Shown: positions 1 through 5,984 of the stretch, piece by piece
Layout: each line of letters starts with the position of its first letter
Numbering within the stretch: position 1 is the stretch's first letter
Origin: Clostridiales bacterium
GTDB taxonomy: Bacteria; Bacillota; Clostridia; Oscillospirales; Ruminococcaceae
Direction of reading: 5' to 3'
Assembly: GCA_029007575.1 (NCBI GenBank)
Contig: JAQXIB010000146.1
Span: forward strand, 1-10,721
Length of the DNA: 10,721 bases
Notes under the pieces: generated by a model
Databases searched by the model: none
What the model saw: the letters and a program-made list of their open reading frames with translations, nothing else
Told to the model about the DNA's origin: nothing
Translations under genes and position numbers: made by a program

Positions 1-374
1 TCCATGTCGACGAAAATCGTTTCCTCAGGCAGCGATTCTGTAATATTTTCGCTCCATTCTACTGCGAGTATAGAATCGCCCTGATCCAGATAATCAAAAT
101 ATCCGGTCGTAAACAAGTCGTCTGCCGAACTGACCCGATACATATCAAAATGATACAGTGTCGGATCGCCTCGGTATTCATTCACGATCGCATAAGTCGG
201 GCTGGACACTTCGCCGCTGACGCCAAGCCCTTTCGCCAGCCCCCGCACAAAAGCGGTTTTACCAGCCCCCATGCCGCCGGTAAAGGCGACAACATCGCCG
301 CATTTTAACTCTTTTGCAAACTCGGAAGCAAGCTGTTCGGTTTCCTGTACCGAGCATGTCCGATATTCCCGCAT
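1..374 (-). CDS. tsaE: tRNA t6A biosynthesis ATPase TsaE, N-terminal part (runs off the left edge)
   Basis: The first 124 residues are present; the C-terminus lies beyond base 1. TsaE is the small P-loop ATPase that works with TsaB and TsaD to install threonylcarbamoyl on A37 of ANN-decoding tRNAs in the cytoplasm. Visible family marks are the Walker A loop GGMGAGKT (residues 33-40), the switch-like SSPTYAIVNEY (58-67), HFDMYRV (75-81) and VEWSEN (105-110). The family is about 150 residues long, so roughly 30 are missing. The ATG at 374-372 is preceded by AAAGGAG at a normal distance, which fixes the start. A sigma-A type promoter lies about 50 bases upstream. It is divergent from the alcohol dehydrogenase and is most likely a host housekeeping gene. 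Confidence 0.95.
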   Translation of the reverse strand, partial: MREYRTCSVQETEQLASEFAKELKCGDVVAFTGGMGAGKTAFVRGLAKGLGVSGEVSSPTYAIVNEYRGDPTLYHFDMYRVSSADDLFTTGYFDYLDQGDSILAVEWSENITESLPEETIFVDM

Positions 375-425
375 ACTGCTTCCGCTCCTTTGTCCGGGTC
401 GCATGCTTGCAGACCTATTTTTATT

Positions 426-454
426 ATTATACCGTTTTTTTCTTGTTATTTCAA
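426..454 (-). promoter_or_regulatory. Predicted promoter of tsaE
   Basis: On the minus strand, TTGAAA (449-454) and a perfect TATAAT (426-431) are separated by 17 bases. Transcription would begin near 419 and read into tsaE, giving a leader of about 45 bases. Confidence 0.75.
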
Positions 455-540
455 GTATTTCCCCCGCATTTGAAAAAGTTTATTGAAAAAATATCAATCA
501 TATGCCGCCATACTGCCCTGCAATTATGCCTGAGGCATCA

Positions 541-570
541 TAACGCCGGCAAACGCCAAGATTGCCGGTT
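541..570. promoter_or_regulatory. Inverted repeat upstream of the dehydrogenase promoter
   Basis: CCGGCAA (546-552) and TTGCCGG (562-568) form an inverted repeat that ends 17 bases before the -35 box of the dehydrogenase promoter. It could be an operator or activator site. Nothing links it to a particular regulator, and chance occurrence is possible. The rest of 455-585 is AT-rich and shows only a short ATGCC/GGCAT hairpin. Confidence 0.25.
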
Positions 571-585
571 TCACTTCTCCTCTGC

Positions 586-614
586 TTGACTTTTTATGTC
601 GAATCGGGTATAAT
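586..614 (+). promoter_or_regulatory. Predicted promoter of the alcohol dehydrogenase
   Basis: TTGACT (586-591) and TATAAT (609-614) are separated by exactly 17 bases, a near-consensus sigma-A promoter. Transcription would start near 621, leaving a leader of about 65 bases before the ATG at 688. Confidence 0.8.
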
Positions 615-687
615 AAACAGTACTCATTAAGTTAAAAAAATAACAAGACTTGTTCCGGATTTTAATATATCACCCTTGGAGGATGCT

Positions 688-1839
688 ATGAGTTCATTTG
701 TGGTAAAAACAAAAGTGTATTCCGGCGTGGAAGCGTTTCAATATCTGAAAAATTATGAGATTAAGCACGCCTGTATTATTACCGATCCGTTTGTGGAATC
801 ATCCGGCATGATCAAGCTTTTAACCTCGGTGTTGGATGAAATGGGAACCGAATACCGCGTATTCAGCGACGTGGTTCCGGATCCGCCGATCGAAGTCATT
901 GTGGAGGGCGTTGAAAAAATTCTTGAGCATTGTCCTGACGCGGTGATCGCAATGGGCGGCGGTTCGGCAATTGACTCTGCAAAATCCATCAACTATTTTT
1001 ATATCCGTATGGAGAATGTGAAAAAACCGCTTTTCATCGCCATTCCCACCACCAGCGGCACCGGCTCGGAAGTTACTGAGTTTTCTGTCATCACCGACCG
1101 CCAGGCTAACGTCAAGCATCCGTTAGTAGATGAGTTGCTGCTGCCGGACATTGCACTGCTGGATCCCCGTCTGACCCTCAGCGTACCGCCGACGGTCACC
1201 GCCGATACCGGTATGGACGTGTTAACCCATGCCATTGAAGCCTATGTTTCCACCTCGGCGACCGACTTTTCGGATACGCTGGCCGAAAAAGCAATCGAAA
1301 TCATCTTTGAATATCTCCCGAAGGCGTTCGATAACGGAAATGACATCGTTGCCCGTGAAAAGCTGCACAATGCCTCCTGCATGGCGGGTATGGCGTTTAA
1401 CAATGCTCAGCTCGGCATCAATCACTCCATCGCGCATGCCATCGGCGCAAAAATGCATGTCCCGCACGGCCGAAGCAACGCGATCATTCTTCCCTATGTG
1501 ATCGCTTTTAATGCCGGTCTGCGTGTCATTTCACAGGACGACAATTCTTATGCAATGCAGAAATATGCTGCTTTGGCAAAATTGCTTCACGTCGGAGCGG
1601 GAAGCGGTCGGCAAAGCGTGAAAAACCTGATTGCGAAAATTGAGGATCTGGAAATTGCATTGGATATTCCAACCAGCCTGCGCGGTCAGGGCATCAGCGA
1701 AGAGGAATACAAAAAATTCCGCAATGATATTGCTTCTACTGCAATGGCAGATGCCTGCACTGCCTCCAACCCCCGCAAACCCACTACCCATCAACTGCGT
1801 GAGCTGCTTGATATGTGCTATTATCAAACCGCGCTGTAA
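688..1839 (+). CDS. Iron-containing alcohol dehydrogenase (group III)
   Basis: A 383-residue NAD(P)-dependent, metal-dependent dehydrogenase that interconverts an alcohol and an aldehyde. The family length is about 380-390, so the gene is complete. The N-terminal nucleotide-binding half carries GGGSAIDSAKS (90-100) and PTTSGTGSEVTEFS (120-133). Metal ligands by comparison with FucO are D177 and H181 in DVLTHAIE, and H246 and H260 in the second signature GINHSIAH...PHGRSNA. The ATG at 688 is chosen because GGAGG (678-682) precedes it; the in-frame TTG at 676 lies inside that ribosome site. Overall style resembles 1-propanol/ethanol dehydrogenases of the PduQ/EutG/FucO group, but the physiological substrate cannot be read from the sequence. 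It is monocistronic, with its own promoter and, beyond a 158-bp repeat, a terminator. Confidence 0.93.
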   Translation: MSSFVVKTKVYSGVEAFQYLKNYEIKHACIITDPFVESSGMIKLLTSVLDEMGTEYRVFSDVVPDPPIEVIVEGVEKILEHCPDAVIAMGGGSAIDSAKSINYFYIRMENVKKPLFIAIPTTSGTGSEVTEFSVITDRQANVKHPLVDELLLPDIALLDPRLTLSVPPTVTADTGMDVLTHAIEAYVSTSATDFSDTLAEKAIEIIFEYLPKAFDNGNDIVAREKLHNASCMAGMAFNNAQLGINHSIAHAIGAKMHVPHGRSNAIILPYVIAFNAGLRVISQDDNSYAMQKYAALAKLLHVGAGSGRQSVKNLIAKIEDLEIALDIPTSLRGQGISEEEYKKFRNDIASTAMADACTASNPRKPTTHQLRELLDMCYYQTAL

Positions 1840-1848
1840 ACTGATTTT

Positions 1849-2006
1849 ATACTAAAATCTAATTAAACCCTTTCATTCTTTCCGGTCTGAATTGCGCCAG
1901 AAAGCGTTATCCTCCTTGCTGGGCGTCAGCCCAGCGGCGTCGTCTGCCTTTTCTGACACAATTCATCCTCGGAAATCGATGAACGCTTTCAATTAGATTT
2001 TAGTAT
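1849..2006 (+). repeat. 158-bp palindromic repeat, copy 1 (MITE-like or structured RNA element)
   Basis: The ends are perfect 16-base inverted repeats beginning ATACTAAAATCTAATT. Imperfect pairing continues inward for about 55 bases per arm, through TTTCC and GAATTG blocks. The centre holds a hairpin, GCTGGGC (1918-1924), GTCA loop, GCCCAGC (1929-1935). A second copy in the same orientation is at 8563-8720, with no length difference and about 17 substitutions by eye. Bases 1906-1952 are identical in the two copies. The element starts 9 bases after the dehydrogenase stop and separates that gene from its terminator. No transposase or long reading frame fits inside it, so it would be non-autonomous if mobile. 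A target duplication is not clear; both copies are flanked only by short A/T strings. Confidence 0.85.
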
Positions 2007-2014
2007 TAAACATT

Positions 2015-2064
2015 AAGCCTTCCGATATGACGGTAACGCCGTTGTATCGGAAGGCTTTTCTTTT
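2015..2064 (+). terminator. Rho-independent terminator after the alcohol dehydrogenase
   Basis: A perfect 13-bp stem, AAGCCTTCCGATA (2015-2027) with TATCGGAAGGCTT (2045-2057), contains a further ACGG/CCGT pairing in its loop and is followed by a T-rich tract (TTTTCTTTT). It ends dehydrogenase transcripts and insulates the phage lysis genes downstream. Confidence 0.85.
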
Positions 2065-2098
2065 GTCTGCATTGACTGCGTGATATCGAAAGAGGTCC

Positions 2099-2128
2099 TT
2101 GTATGTCCTTCTCTTTAGCTGGTATGCT
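2099..2128 (+). promoter_or_regulatory. Possible promoter of the lysis operon
   Basis: An extended -10 like sequence TGGTATGCT (-10 at 2123-2128) has a weak -35, TTGTAT (2099-2104), 18 bases upstream. It lies after the terminator and before the first ribosome site at 2161, where a promoter is needed. A nearby TTGACT (2072-2077) has no matching -10 at the right distance. The match is weak. Confidence 0.35.
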
Positions 2129-2174
2129 GAAGGTACAGAAAATTCTGCCCGTTTCTGTTAAGGAGGATGATGAA

Positions 2175-2339
2175 ATGGATCAAAAGAACACGAACACCGA
2201 CAAAGCGCCCGATTGCCGCCGATGCGTCTACAATAATTTTGCCCGCTGCGGCGTCTGTTTTTGTATACTGCCCCGCTGTCGGTATCAAGTCTCATTCCAT
2301 GGGGAGAAAGGAGATTCATCAAATGGAGAAAATATTTAA
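2175..2339 (+). CDS. Small cysteine-rich protein in the phage lysis operon, function unknown
   Basis: A 54-residue protein with six cysteines arranged CxxC (14, 17), CxxCxC (25, 28, 30) and a final C35, in a basic context. The spacing suggests metal binding or disulfides, but I do not recognise a named family. The ATG at 2175 follows AGGAGG (2161-2166) at a good distance; an in-frame ATG at 2103 would add 24 residues but has no comparable ribosome site. Its 3' end overlaps the holin start by 17 bases, which suggests translational coupling. It lacks a hydrophobic stretch long enough for a convincing membrane segment. It could be a lysis accessory protein or a small regulator. Confidence 0.6.
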   Translation: MDQKNTNTDKAPDCRRCVYNNFARCGVCFCILPRCRYQVSFHGEKGDSSNGENI

Positions 2340-2739
2340 TTGGCTGCAGGTTGCCGCCGGCATCATCGGCGGTTTGTGCGCGGGTTTACTGGGAGGATTT
2401 GACAGCATCCTAACGGCGTTAATCTCTTTGATCGTATTGGACTACCTGACCGGTATCATCAAAGCAATTGCCCGAAAAAGACTGTCAAGTGAAATCGGAT
2501 TCAAAGGAATTGCAAAAAAAATTCTGATTTTGTTTATCGTCGCGCTGTCATGCGCGATCCAAAACATCATAAACAGCAGTATTCCGGTACGTGAAATCGT
2601 CATCATGTTTTATATCGTCAACGAAGGCTTGTCGATCGTGGAAAACTGTGCCGAACTGATTCCGATTCCCGAAAAGCTGAAAAGCATTTTGCTGCAATTG
2701 CAGAACGAAAAAGCAGATGAAAATGAGGAGGAAAAATAA
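2323..2739 (+). CDS. Phage holin (toxin secretion/phage lysis holin type)
   Basis: A 138-residue membrane protein. Holins form lesions in the cytoplasmic membrane that let the endolysin reach the cell wall. Hydrophobic segments lie around residues 8-45 (two adjacent stretches ending in the family-typical LDYLTGIIKA), about 65-82 and about 88-104; the C-terminus is charged (NEKADENEEEK). The size and the DYLTG motif fit the Phage_holin_4 family (PF05105). The ATG at 2323 is preceded by AAAGGAG; longer in-frame starts from 2167 would add a basic tail that overlaps the cysteine-rich gene and is not credible. Its stop codon overlaps the start of the endolysin (TAATG). Confidence 0.9.
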   Translation: MEKIFNWLQVAAGIIGGLCAGLLGGFDSILTALISLIVLDYLTGIIKAIARKRLSSEIGFKGIAKKILILFIVALSCAIQNIINSSIPVREIVIMFYIVNEGLSIVENCAELIPIPEKLKSILLQLQNEKADENEEEK

Positions 2740-3395
2740 TGGCAGTAATATCTTATTCTTATAAAGCCGATAGAAACAAGAAGCTATCTGCACATTTTAA
2801 AGTGAAGGAATTTCGCTGCAAAGACGGCAGTGATAAAATCCTCATCAACTCAGAATTGATTGCCGCGCTGGAAAAGCTATTTGACAAAGTAGGCTGTGAT
2901 ACCATGAACATCAACAGCGGATACCGCACCGATACGCACAGTATCAAAGTGGGCGGATATGCGGGCGACCAGCACACAAAGGGTAACGCGGCCGACATTT
3001 GGTGTAAAAAAGGCGGCAAACGAATGAGCGCCAAAACGCTTTGCTGCGCGCTGGAAGACCTCGGCTACAACGGAGGCGTCGGATATATTTCAGACACCGC
3101 CATTCACCTGGATGTACGGGGAAAACGAGTTTGGTTTGACGAAACCAAAAATGACCGTATCGTGAACAGTTGGTATCAGTACTTCGGAATTATGAAATAT
3201 TCTTCTTGTTCAAGCACTGCAAACAATCATGAATCAAACTTCACTATATATGTCGTCAAAGCAGGAGACAGCTTCTGGAAAATCGCCGCAACACAGATGG
3301 GCAGCGGGTTAAAGTACAAAGAGCTTGCGAAATATAATAACCTGCGCACCTCCGCTGTGCTGCATCCCGGACAAAGTTTGAAAATCCCGCAATAA
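2739..3395 (+). CDS. Phage endolysin: M15-family peptidase with C-terminal LysM domain
   Basis: A 218-residue cell-wall hydrolase. Residues about 15-150 form a Peptidase_M15_3-like domain (compare PF08291) with the zinc triad H79 and D86 in QHTKGNAADIW and H123 in IHLDVRG, plus the INSGYRT block (58-64). Such enzymes cut D-Ala-containing or cross-bridge peptide bonds in peptidoglycan. A serine-rich linker (155-166) leads to a LysM peptidoglycan-binding domain (about 169-217, YVVKAGDSFWKIA to LHPGQSLKIP). There is no signal peptide, as expected for a holin-dependent endolysin. The start overlaps the holin stop by one base and has GAGGAGG upstream. It is the last gene of the operon. Zinc residues all appear intact, so the gene looks functional. 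Confidence 0.92.
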   Translation: MAVISYSYKADRNKKLSAHFKVKEFRCKDGSDKILINSELIAALEKLFDKVGCDTMNINSGYRTDTHSIKVGGYAGDQHTKGNAADIWCKKGGKRMSAKTLCCALEDLGYNGGVGYISDTAIHLDVRGKRVWFDETKNDRIVNSWYQYFGIMKYSSCSSTANNHESNFTIYVVKAGDSFWKIAATQMGSGLKYKELAKYNNLRTSAVLHPGQSLKIPQ

Positions 3396-3397
3396 TA

Positions 3398-3440
3398 TCA
3401 AATACCCCCTCTATCCCATACAGACAGAGGGGGTATTTGA
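3398..3440. terminator. Hairpin between convergent genes, probable bidirectional terminator
   Basis: A perfect 15-bp stem, TCAAATACCCCCTCT (3398-3412) with its complement (3426-3440), has a 13-base loop. It begins 3 bases after the endolysin stop. The T-tract is short (TATTTGA), but the GC-rich stem and location between converging genes support termination on both strands, or at least RNA-end protection. Confidence 0.75.
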
Positions 3441-3464
3441 ATCCGATTCGGAGCCTCTTATTTT

Positions 3465-3896
3465 TTATGATAAGCACCGGACATTTTCCGGTATCTGTAG
3501 TTCCTGCAACGCCTTGCGGTGCAGGCGGGTAACTTGGCGGTAGCAGTAATTCATCTTTTCGGCAATTTCTTCCAATCCGATCCGATTGATATAATGATAT
3601 CGTAGCAATAGCCGCAGCGTGTAATCATCGATCGTGTCTATGTATTGCGATATTTCCTCCCGCATTTTCAGCAACGTTTTGATATCCTGTTCCAAAAAAT
3701 TACGAAGCTCTTCAATTTTCTCATAGCTTCTTTGAATACGATCATCTCCCCGGTTGCTTCCGCCTGCTTCGCTCATGGTGCGTGTGACCCGACAGGCAAA
3801 TGACTTCCATTGTTCAAGTTCATCCATCTTGCATTTAATTTCTTCATCCAATCTTCGATACTGGCTTAAATAATCTTTCTTTTCGTCGATCGTCAT
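3465..3896 (-). CDS. DUF1492/ArpU-RinA-like phage transcriptional regulator
   Basis: A 143-residue protein. Residues 10-90 form a helical, charge-rich region likely to be coiled coil. Residues about 92-132 resemble sigma-70 region 4: YTLRLLLRYHYINRIGLEEIAEKM followed by a recognition helix, YRQVTRLHRKALQEL. This architecture is typical of DUF1492 (PF07374) and related ArpU/RinA proteins, which switch on late phage genes such as packaging and structural operons. The ATG at 3896 has only a G-rich run (GGGGG) as ribosome site. The gene ends facing the endolysin. It follows a leader of about 300 bases with strong hairpins, behind a predicted promoter at 4203-4231. In usual prophages such a gene precedes the terminase; here no terminase follows. 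Confidence 0.82.
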   Translation of the reverse strand: MTIDEKKDYLSQYRRLDEEIKCKMDELEQWKSFACRVTRTMSEAGGSNRGDDRIQRSYEKIEELRNFLEQDIKTLLKMREEISQYIDTIDDYTLRLLLRYHYINRIGLEEIAEKMNYCYRQVTRLHRKALQELQIPENVRCLS

Positions 3897-4005
3897 ATTT
3901 TTTCCCCCCGCTTGTATCTTCTGAAATATCTATCGCTGCCCTCCGATCGTGCAGACAAATTTGAATGAAAAAAGGACCGGCGCTCTAAACACAGAAGGAA
4001 ACAGC

Positions 4006-4051
4006 GCCAAAGAAGATACCGATCAAAAATTTGATCGGTATCTTCTTTGGC
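4006..4051. repeat. Perfect 22-bp inverted repeat (long hairpin)
   Basis: Bases 4006-4027 are exactly complementary to 4030-4051, with two central bases. Outer partial pairings also exist: ACCGGCG (3976-3982) with CGCCGGT (4055-4061), or AGGAAAC (3996-4002) with GTTTCCT (4060-4066); these two are mutually exclusive. No T-tract follows on either strand, so it is not an ordinary intrinsic terminator. It would lie in the 5' leader of the DUF1492 transcript. Possible roles are an attenuator, a stable small RNA, or a DNA site for a dimeric protein. Confidence 0.85.
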
Positions 4052-4165
4052 TGACGCCGGTTTCCTGACTCCGCTGAAAAGAACACCGATTCCATCTACA
4101 ATCTGCTTTTCCACTGCTCTATATCAAACCAACCAAATGCCGACGCGGCACCTGATCGGTAAAAC

Positions 4166-4179
4166 GCGGCAATTGCCGC
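4166..4179. promoter_or_regulatory. Palindromic operator candidate just downstream of the promoter
   Basis: GCGGCAATTGCCGC is a perfect 14-base palindrome centred about 24 bases downstream of the predicted transcription start on the minus strand. The position suits a repressor operator; as RNA it would form a short hairpin followed by GTTTTA. The regulator is unknown. Confidence 0.4.
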
Positions 4180-4202
4180 TAAAATAGATGAAATTATATA
4201 TC

Positions 4203-4231
4203 ATTATACTAAATTTTGAAAGCCGAAACAA
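4203..4231 (-). promoter_or_regulatory. Predicted promoter for the DUF1492 regulator
   Basis: On the minus strand TTGTTT (4226-4231) and a perfect TATAAT (4203-4208) are 17 bases apart. Transcription would begin near 4196. The -35 matches four of six consensus bases. Confidence 0.55.
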
Positions 4232-4253
4232 CTCCGAAAAGCACAAACCGTTT

Positions 4254-4412
4254 TCAACTGCTGAAATTATCATCGTCCAAGTGAGTCAGTATATATTCCA
4301 AATCTCTTTGTAACGAATCTATTTTTTCATTTAGCAAGGCGATCTTCCGCTCTGTCGTGTCCACACTGGTAATATCCGGCTGAGGTGTAAAAAGAACAAA
4401 AGCCACTTTCAT
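4254..4412 (-). CDS. Small coiled-coil protein, 52 residues, function unknown
   Basis: It starts with ATG at 4412 directly after an A/G-rich ribosome site (AAAAAAGGGGGG), 36 bases past the stop of the beta-propeller gene, and therefore probably belongs to the same transcript. The N-terminus (MKVAFVLFTPQPDI) is hydrophobic and short; residues about 20-48 have leucine/isoleucine spacing and charges typical of a helix or coiled coil (IALLNEKIDSLQRDLEYIL). A GTG two codons downstream is an alternative start with better spacing. Small proteins of this kind are common after tail or fibre genes of phages, but no specific function can be assigned. Confidence 0.55.
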   Translation of the reverse strand: MKVAFVLFTPQPDITSVDTTERKIALLNEKIDSLQRDLEYILTHLDDDNFSS

Positions 4413-4448
4413 CCCCCCTTTTTTCAATCTGCATGTCCGGCATCTGCC

Positions 4449-5834
4449 CTATGATAGGATACGGTAGCTGTACTTGAAATAAGGGATCGTAACTTTCCCG
4501 CTTCCGCCTACCCGCACTTGGATGTTTTCACAGGGAGGAATATGCAGCGGGATCTCCACTGTATTTGCCTGTGTGAGAGTGCCGGTATAAACAGAAGAGA
4601 ACGCTCCTCCGTCAGACGAAACTGAGACAGACAGAGAAGCCGACTGCATCGGTTCTATACGGAGTACCAATCGGGTAAACAGCTTTTTCTTGTGTGACTC
4701 CGCAAAAAGCTGTTTCGTTTGAAAATACCACTCTGCGGGGGCGCACGCACTGTCAAACTGATTCGGCTGATAAGTATAGGTTTGATAGGCGCCGCCCGCT
4801 TTCCTGAGATAATAGACCTTTCCGTTAAACCAACCTTTGCTGCTTAATGCAACGCCGCTTTGCTCCGCACGGATCTTGCTCCACTGCTGATTTTCGGTGT
4901 CATAGACATAATTGCCGATATAATAATACCGACCGTCCGAACAGGCGGCGCTGTCTTTTAGCTTGTCCGCCAAACCGGGACATTTTCCCGAAACGAGCTG
5001 GGGCAATCCTCCCGTATAAGCCATGATTCCCTCTTGGGCGAGAAAATACAGGGTACCTCGGCAAATGGCGATCGAACGGGGATTGATACATCCCACATCT
5101 GCAATTTTGGCGATATAAAACGGAGTGGACTTGTTAAAGATACCATACATAGTTCCCTGCTTAAACATCAGCATATTGGATTTATAATTCACGCCGGCAG
5201 TAAAACGTCCGCCCGCATACATCTCCATCATCTGCGCGCAAACCGGAGAAACGCTGTTGTTGATCAGATAAACCTGCCAGTTTTCAATATCCTTGTCATA
5301 ACTGATATGGATATAATCGTTTTGCAGGATGAATAAGCGGCGTGAGTTGGCGTATAAGCCCTGCGGCTCTCCCGTCAGCTCACTGAGCAATGTGGTAATG
5401 TCCGATGTCTGTACTGTGCCGTCTTTTTTATAATAAACAAGGCGTGTCGCGGTTTGGTTTTTCACCATCAGAACCAGACCGCCCCGAAATTCGGCGGCAT
5501 ACAAAAACAGATCTCCCGTGTTGAGTTGAATTTCGGAGATCTGTTCGGTCAGTGCATCGGTCCAGGAATGGCGAATGATCCGACAGGGCGATTCGGGAAG
5601 CACCTCCAGCAGGTTGTTGTCCAGCCCAACAATGTCTGCCGTATTGGTGGTCTGCGCCGAGCTGCGATACAGCGCCCACGGATTGCAAACCGTCAAAGCC
5701 GGCAATTCCTCGGTAGAGATATTGGCGCAGTCCGCCAGTTCTTCCTCCTCAATAGCCGCCCGGCAGTTGAGCCCTTTCCAGTCACGGAGCGTTTTGGTTG
5801 TTTGCTTCAATACCGTCAATTTGGGCAATAACAC
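4449..5834 (-). CDS. Phage virion protein, probable beta-propeller (P22 gp10-like stopper/stabilisation type)
   Basis: A 461-residue protein with no transmembrane segment. The N-terminus has the pattern seen in packaged-DNA stabilisation and head-completion proteins: a GLN motif (residues 21-23) followed by an EEEELADCANI stretch and a short loop region. The middle shows repeated short beta-strand blocks with kelch/propeller-like elements such as YVYDTENQQWSKIRA and WFNGKVYYLR. The C-terminal 120 residues look like a separate beta-sandwich (LVLRIEPMQSASLSVSVSSDGG...). The start is GTG at 5834 behind AAAGGTGAT; an in-frame TAG lies just upstream. It sits downstream of capsid and connector genes, as expected for a neck component. 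The family call rests on pattern recognition only. Confidence 0.6.
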   Translation of the reverse strand: MLLPKLTVLKQTTKTLRDWKGLNCRAAIEEEELADCANISTEELPALTVCNPWALYRSSAQTTNTADIVGLDNNLLEVLPESPCRIIRHSWTDALTEQISEIQLNTGDLFLYAAEFRGGLVLMVKNQTATRLVYYKKDGTVQTSDITTLLSELTGEPQGLYANSRRLFILQNDYIHISYDKDIENWQVYLINNSVSPVCAQMMEMYAGGRFTAGVNYKSNMLMFKQGTMYGIFNKSTPFYIAKIADVGCINPRSIAICRGTLYFLAQEGIMAYTGGLPQLVSGKCPGLADKLKDSAACSDGRYYYIGNYVYDTENQQWSKIRAEQSGVALSSKGWFNGKVYYLRKAGGAYQTYTYQPNQFDSACAPAEWYFQTKQLFAESHKKKLFTRLVLRIEPMQSASLSVSVSSDGGAFSSVYTGTLTQANTVEIPLHIPPCENIQVRVGGSGKVTIPYFKYSYRILS

Positions 5835-5876
5835 GTTTTCATCATCACCTTTCTAAAGTACTGACAGTTCAGTGCT

Positions 5877-5916
5877 TTTCGGCAAAAAGGATGCCGAAAT
5901 TTTGGCAACGCCAAAA
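5877..5916. repeat. Two back-to-back hairpins in the gap between connector and propeller genes
   Basis: TTTCGGCA (5877-5884) pairs with TGCCGAAA (5892-5899), and TTTTGGC (5900-5906) pairs with GCCAAAA (5910-5916). They lie in the 150-base non-coding interval 5835-5984 between two minus-strand genes. No long T-tract follows, so a role in RNA processing or partial termination is only a guess. Nothing else is apparent in the interval. Confidence 0.55.
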
Positions 5917-5984
5917 CCGCACCGAGTTGCTGAATAACATAACTTGTAATGTGGAAGAAATCCACCGGATTCCTATGGTACAAG

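Larger units (their letters stand above)
3897..4253 (-). other. Structure-rich non-coding leader before the DUF1492 gene
   Basis: No convincing gene is seen. A 73-codon open frame (4114-3893, GTG start) crosses the region but contains a near-perfect palindrome and lacks a ribosome site. Features present are a promoter, a 14-base palindrome, a small TGCCG/CGGCA hairpin (4138-4150), and a 22-bp-stem hairpin, listed separately. The string TGATCGGTA occurs at 4032-4040 and 4153-4161, and inverted at 4017-4025. Confidence 0.6.

Noticed and set aside
688..1839. The alcohol dehydrogenase as cargo or partner of the capsid proteins
   Set aside because: It has its own promoter and terminator, reads away from the head genes and has no recognisable targeting tail; adjacency alone is no evidence.
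1906..1952. Riboswitch or tRNA in the repeat core
   Set aside because: The core does not fit a tRNA cloverleaf or a riboswitch class I can recognise, and its two contexts (after a dehydrogenase, after prp) are at 3' ends of genes, not in leaders.
1849..2006. CRISPR array or tandem repeats
   Set aside because: Only two dispersed copies 6.7 kb apart, with no spacer pattern and no cas genes in the window.
2103..2174. N-terminal extension of the cysteine-rich protein from the ATG at 2103
   Set aside because: The ATG at 2175 has a far better ribosome site (AGGAGG); the upstream 24 codons overlap the likely promoter region.
3893..4114. 73-codon minus-strand open frame whose stop overlaps the start of the DUF1492 gene (ATGA)
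   Set aside because: It begins with GTG without a ribosome site, has no recognisable protein features, and its middle is a near-perfect 46-base palindrome, which fits a structural element better than coding sequence.
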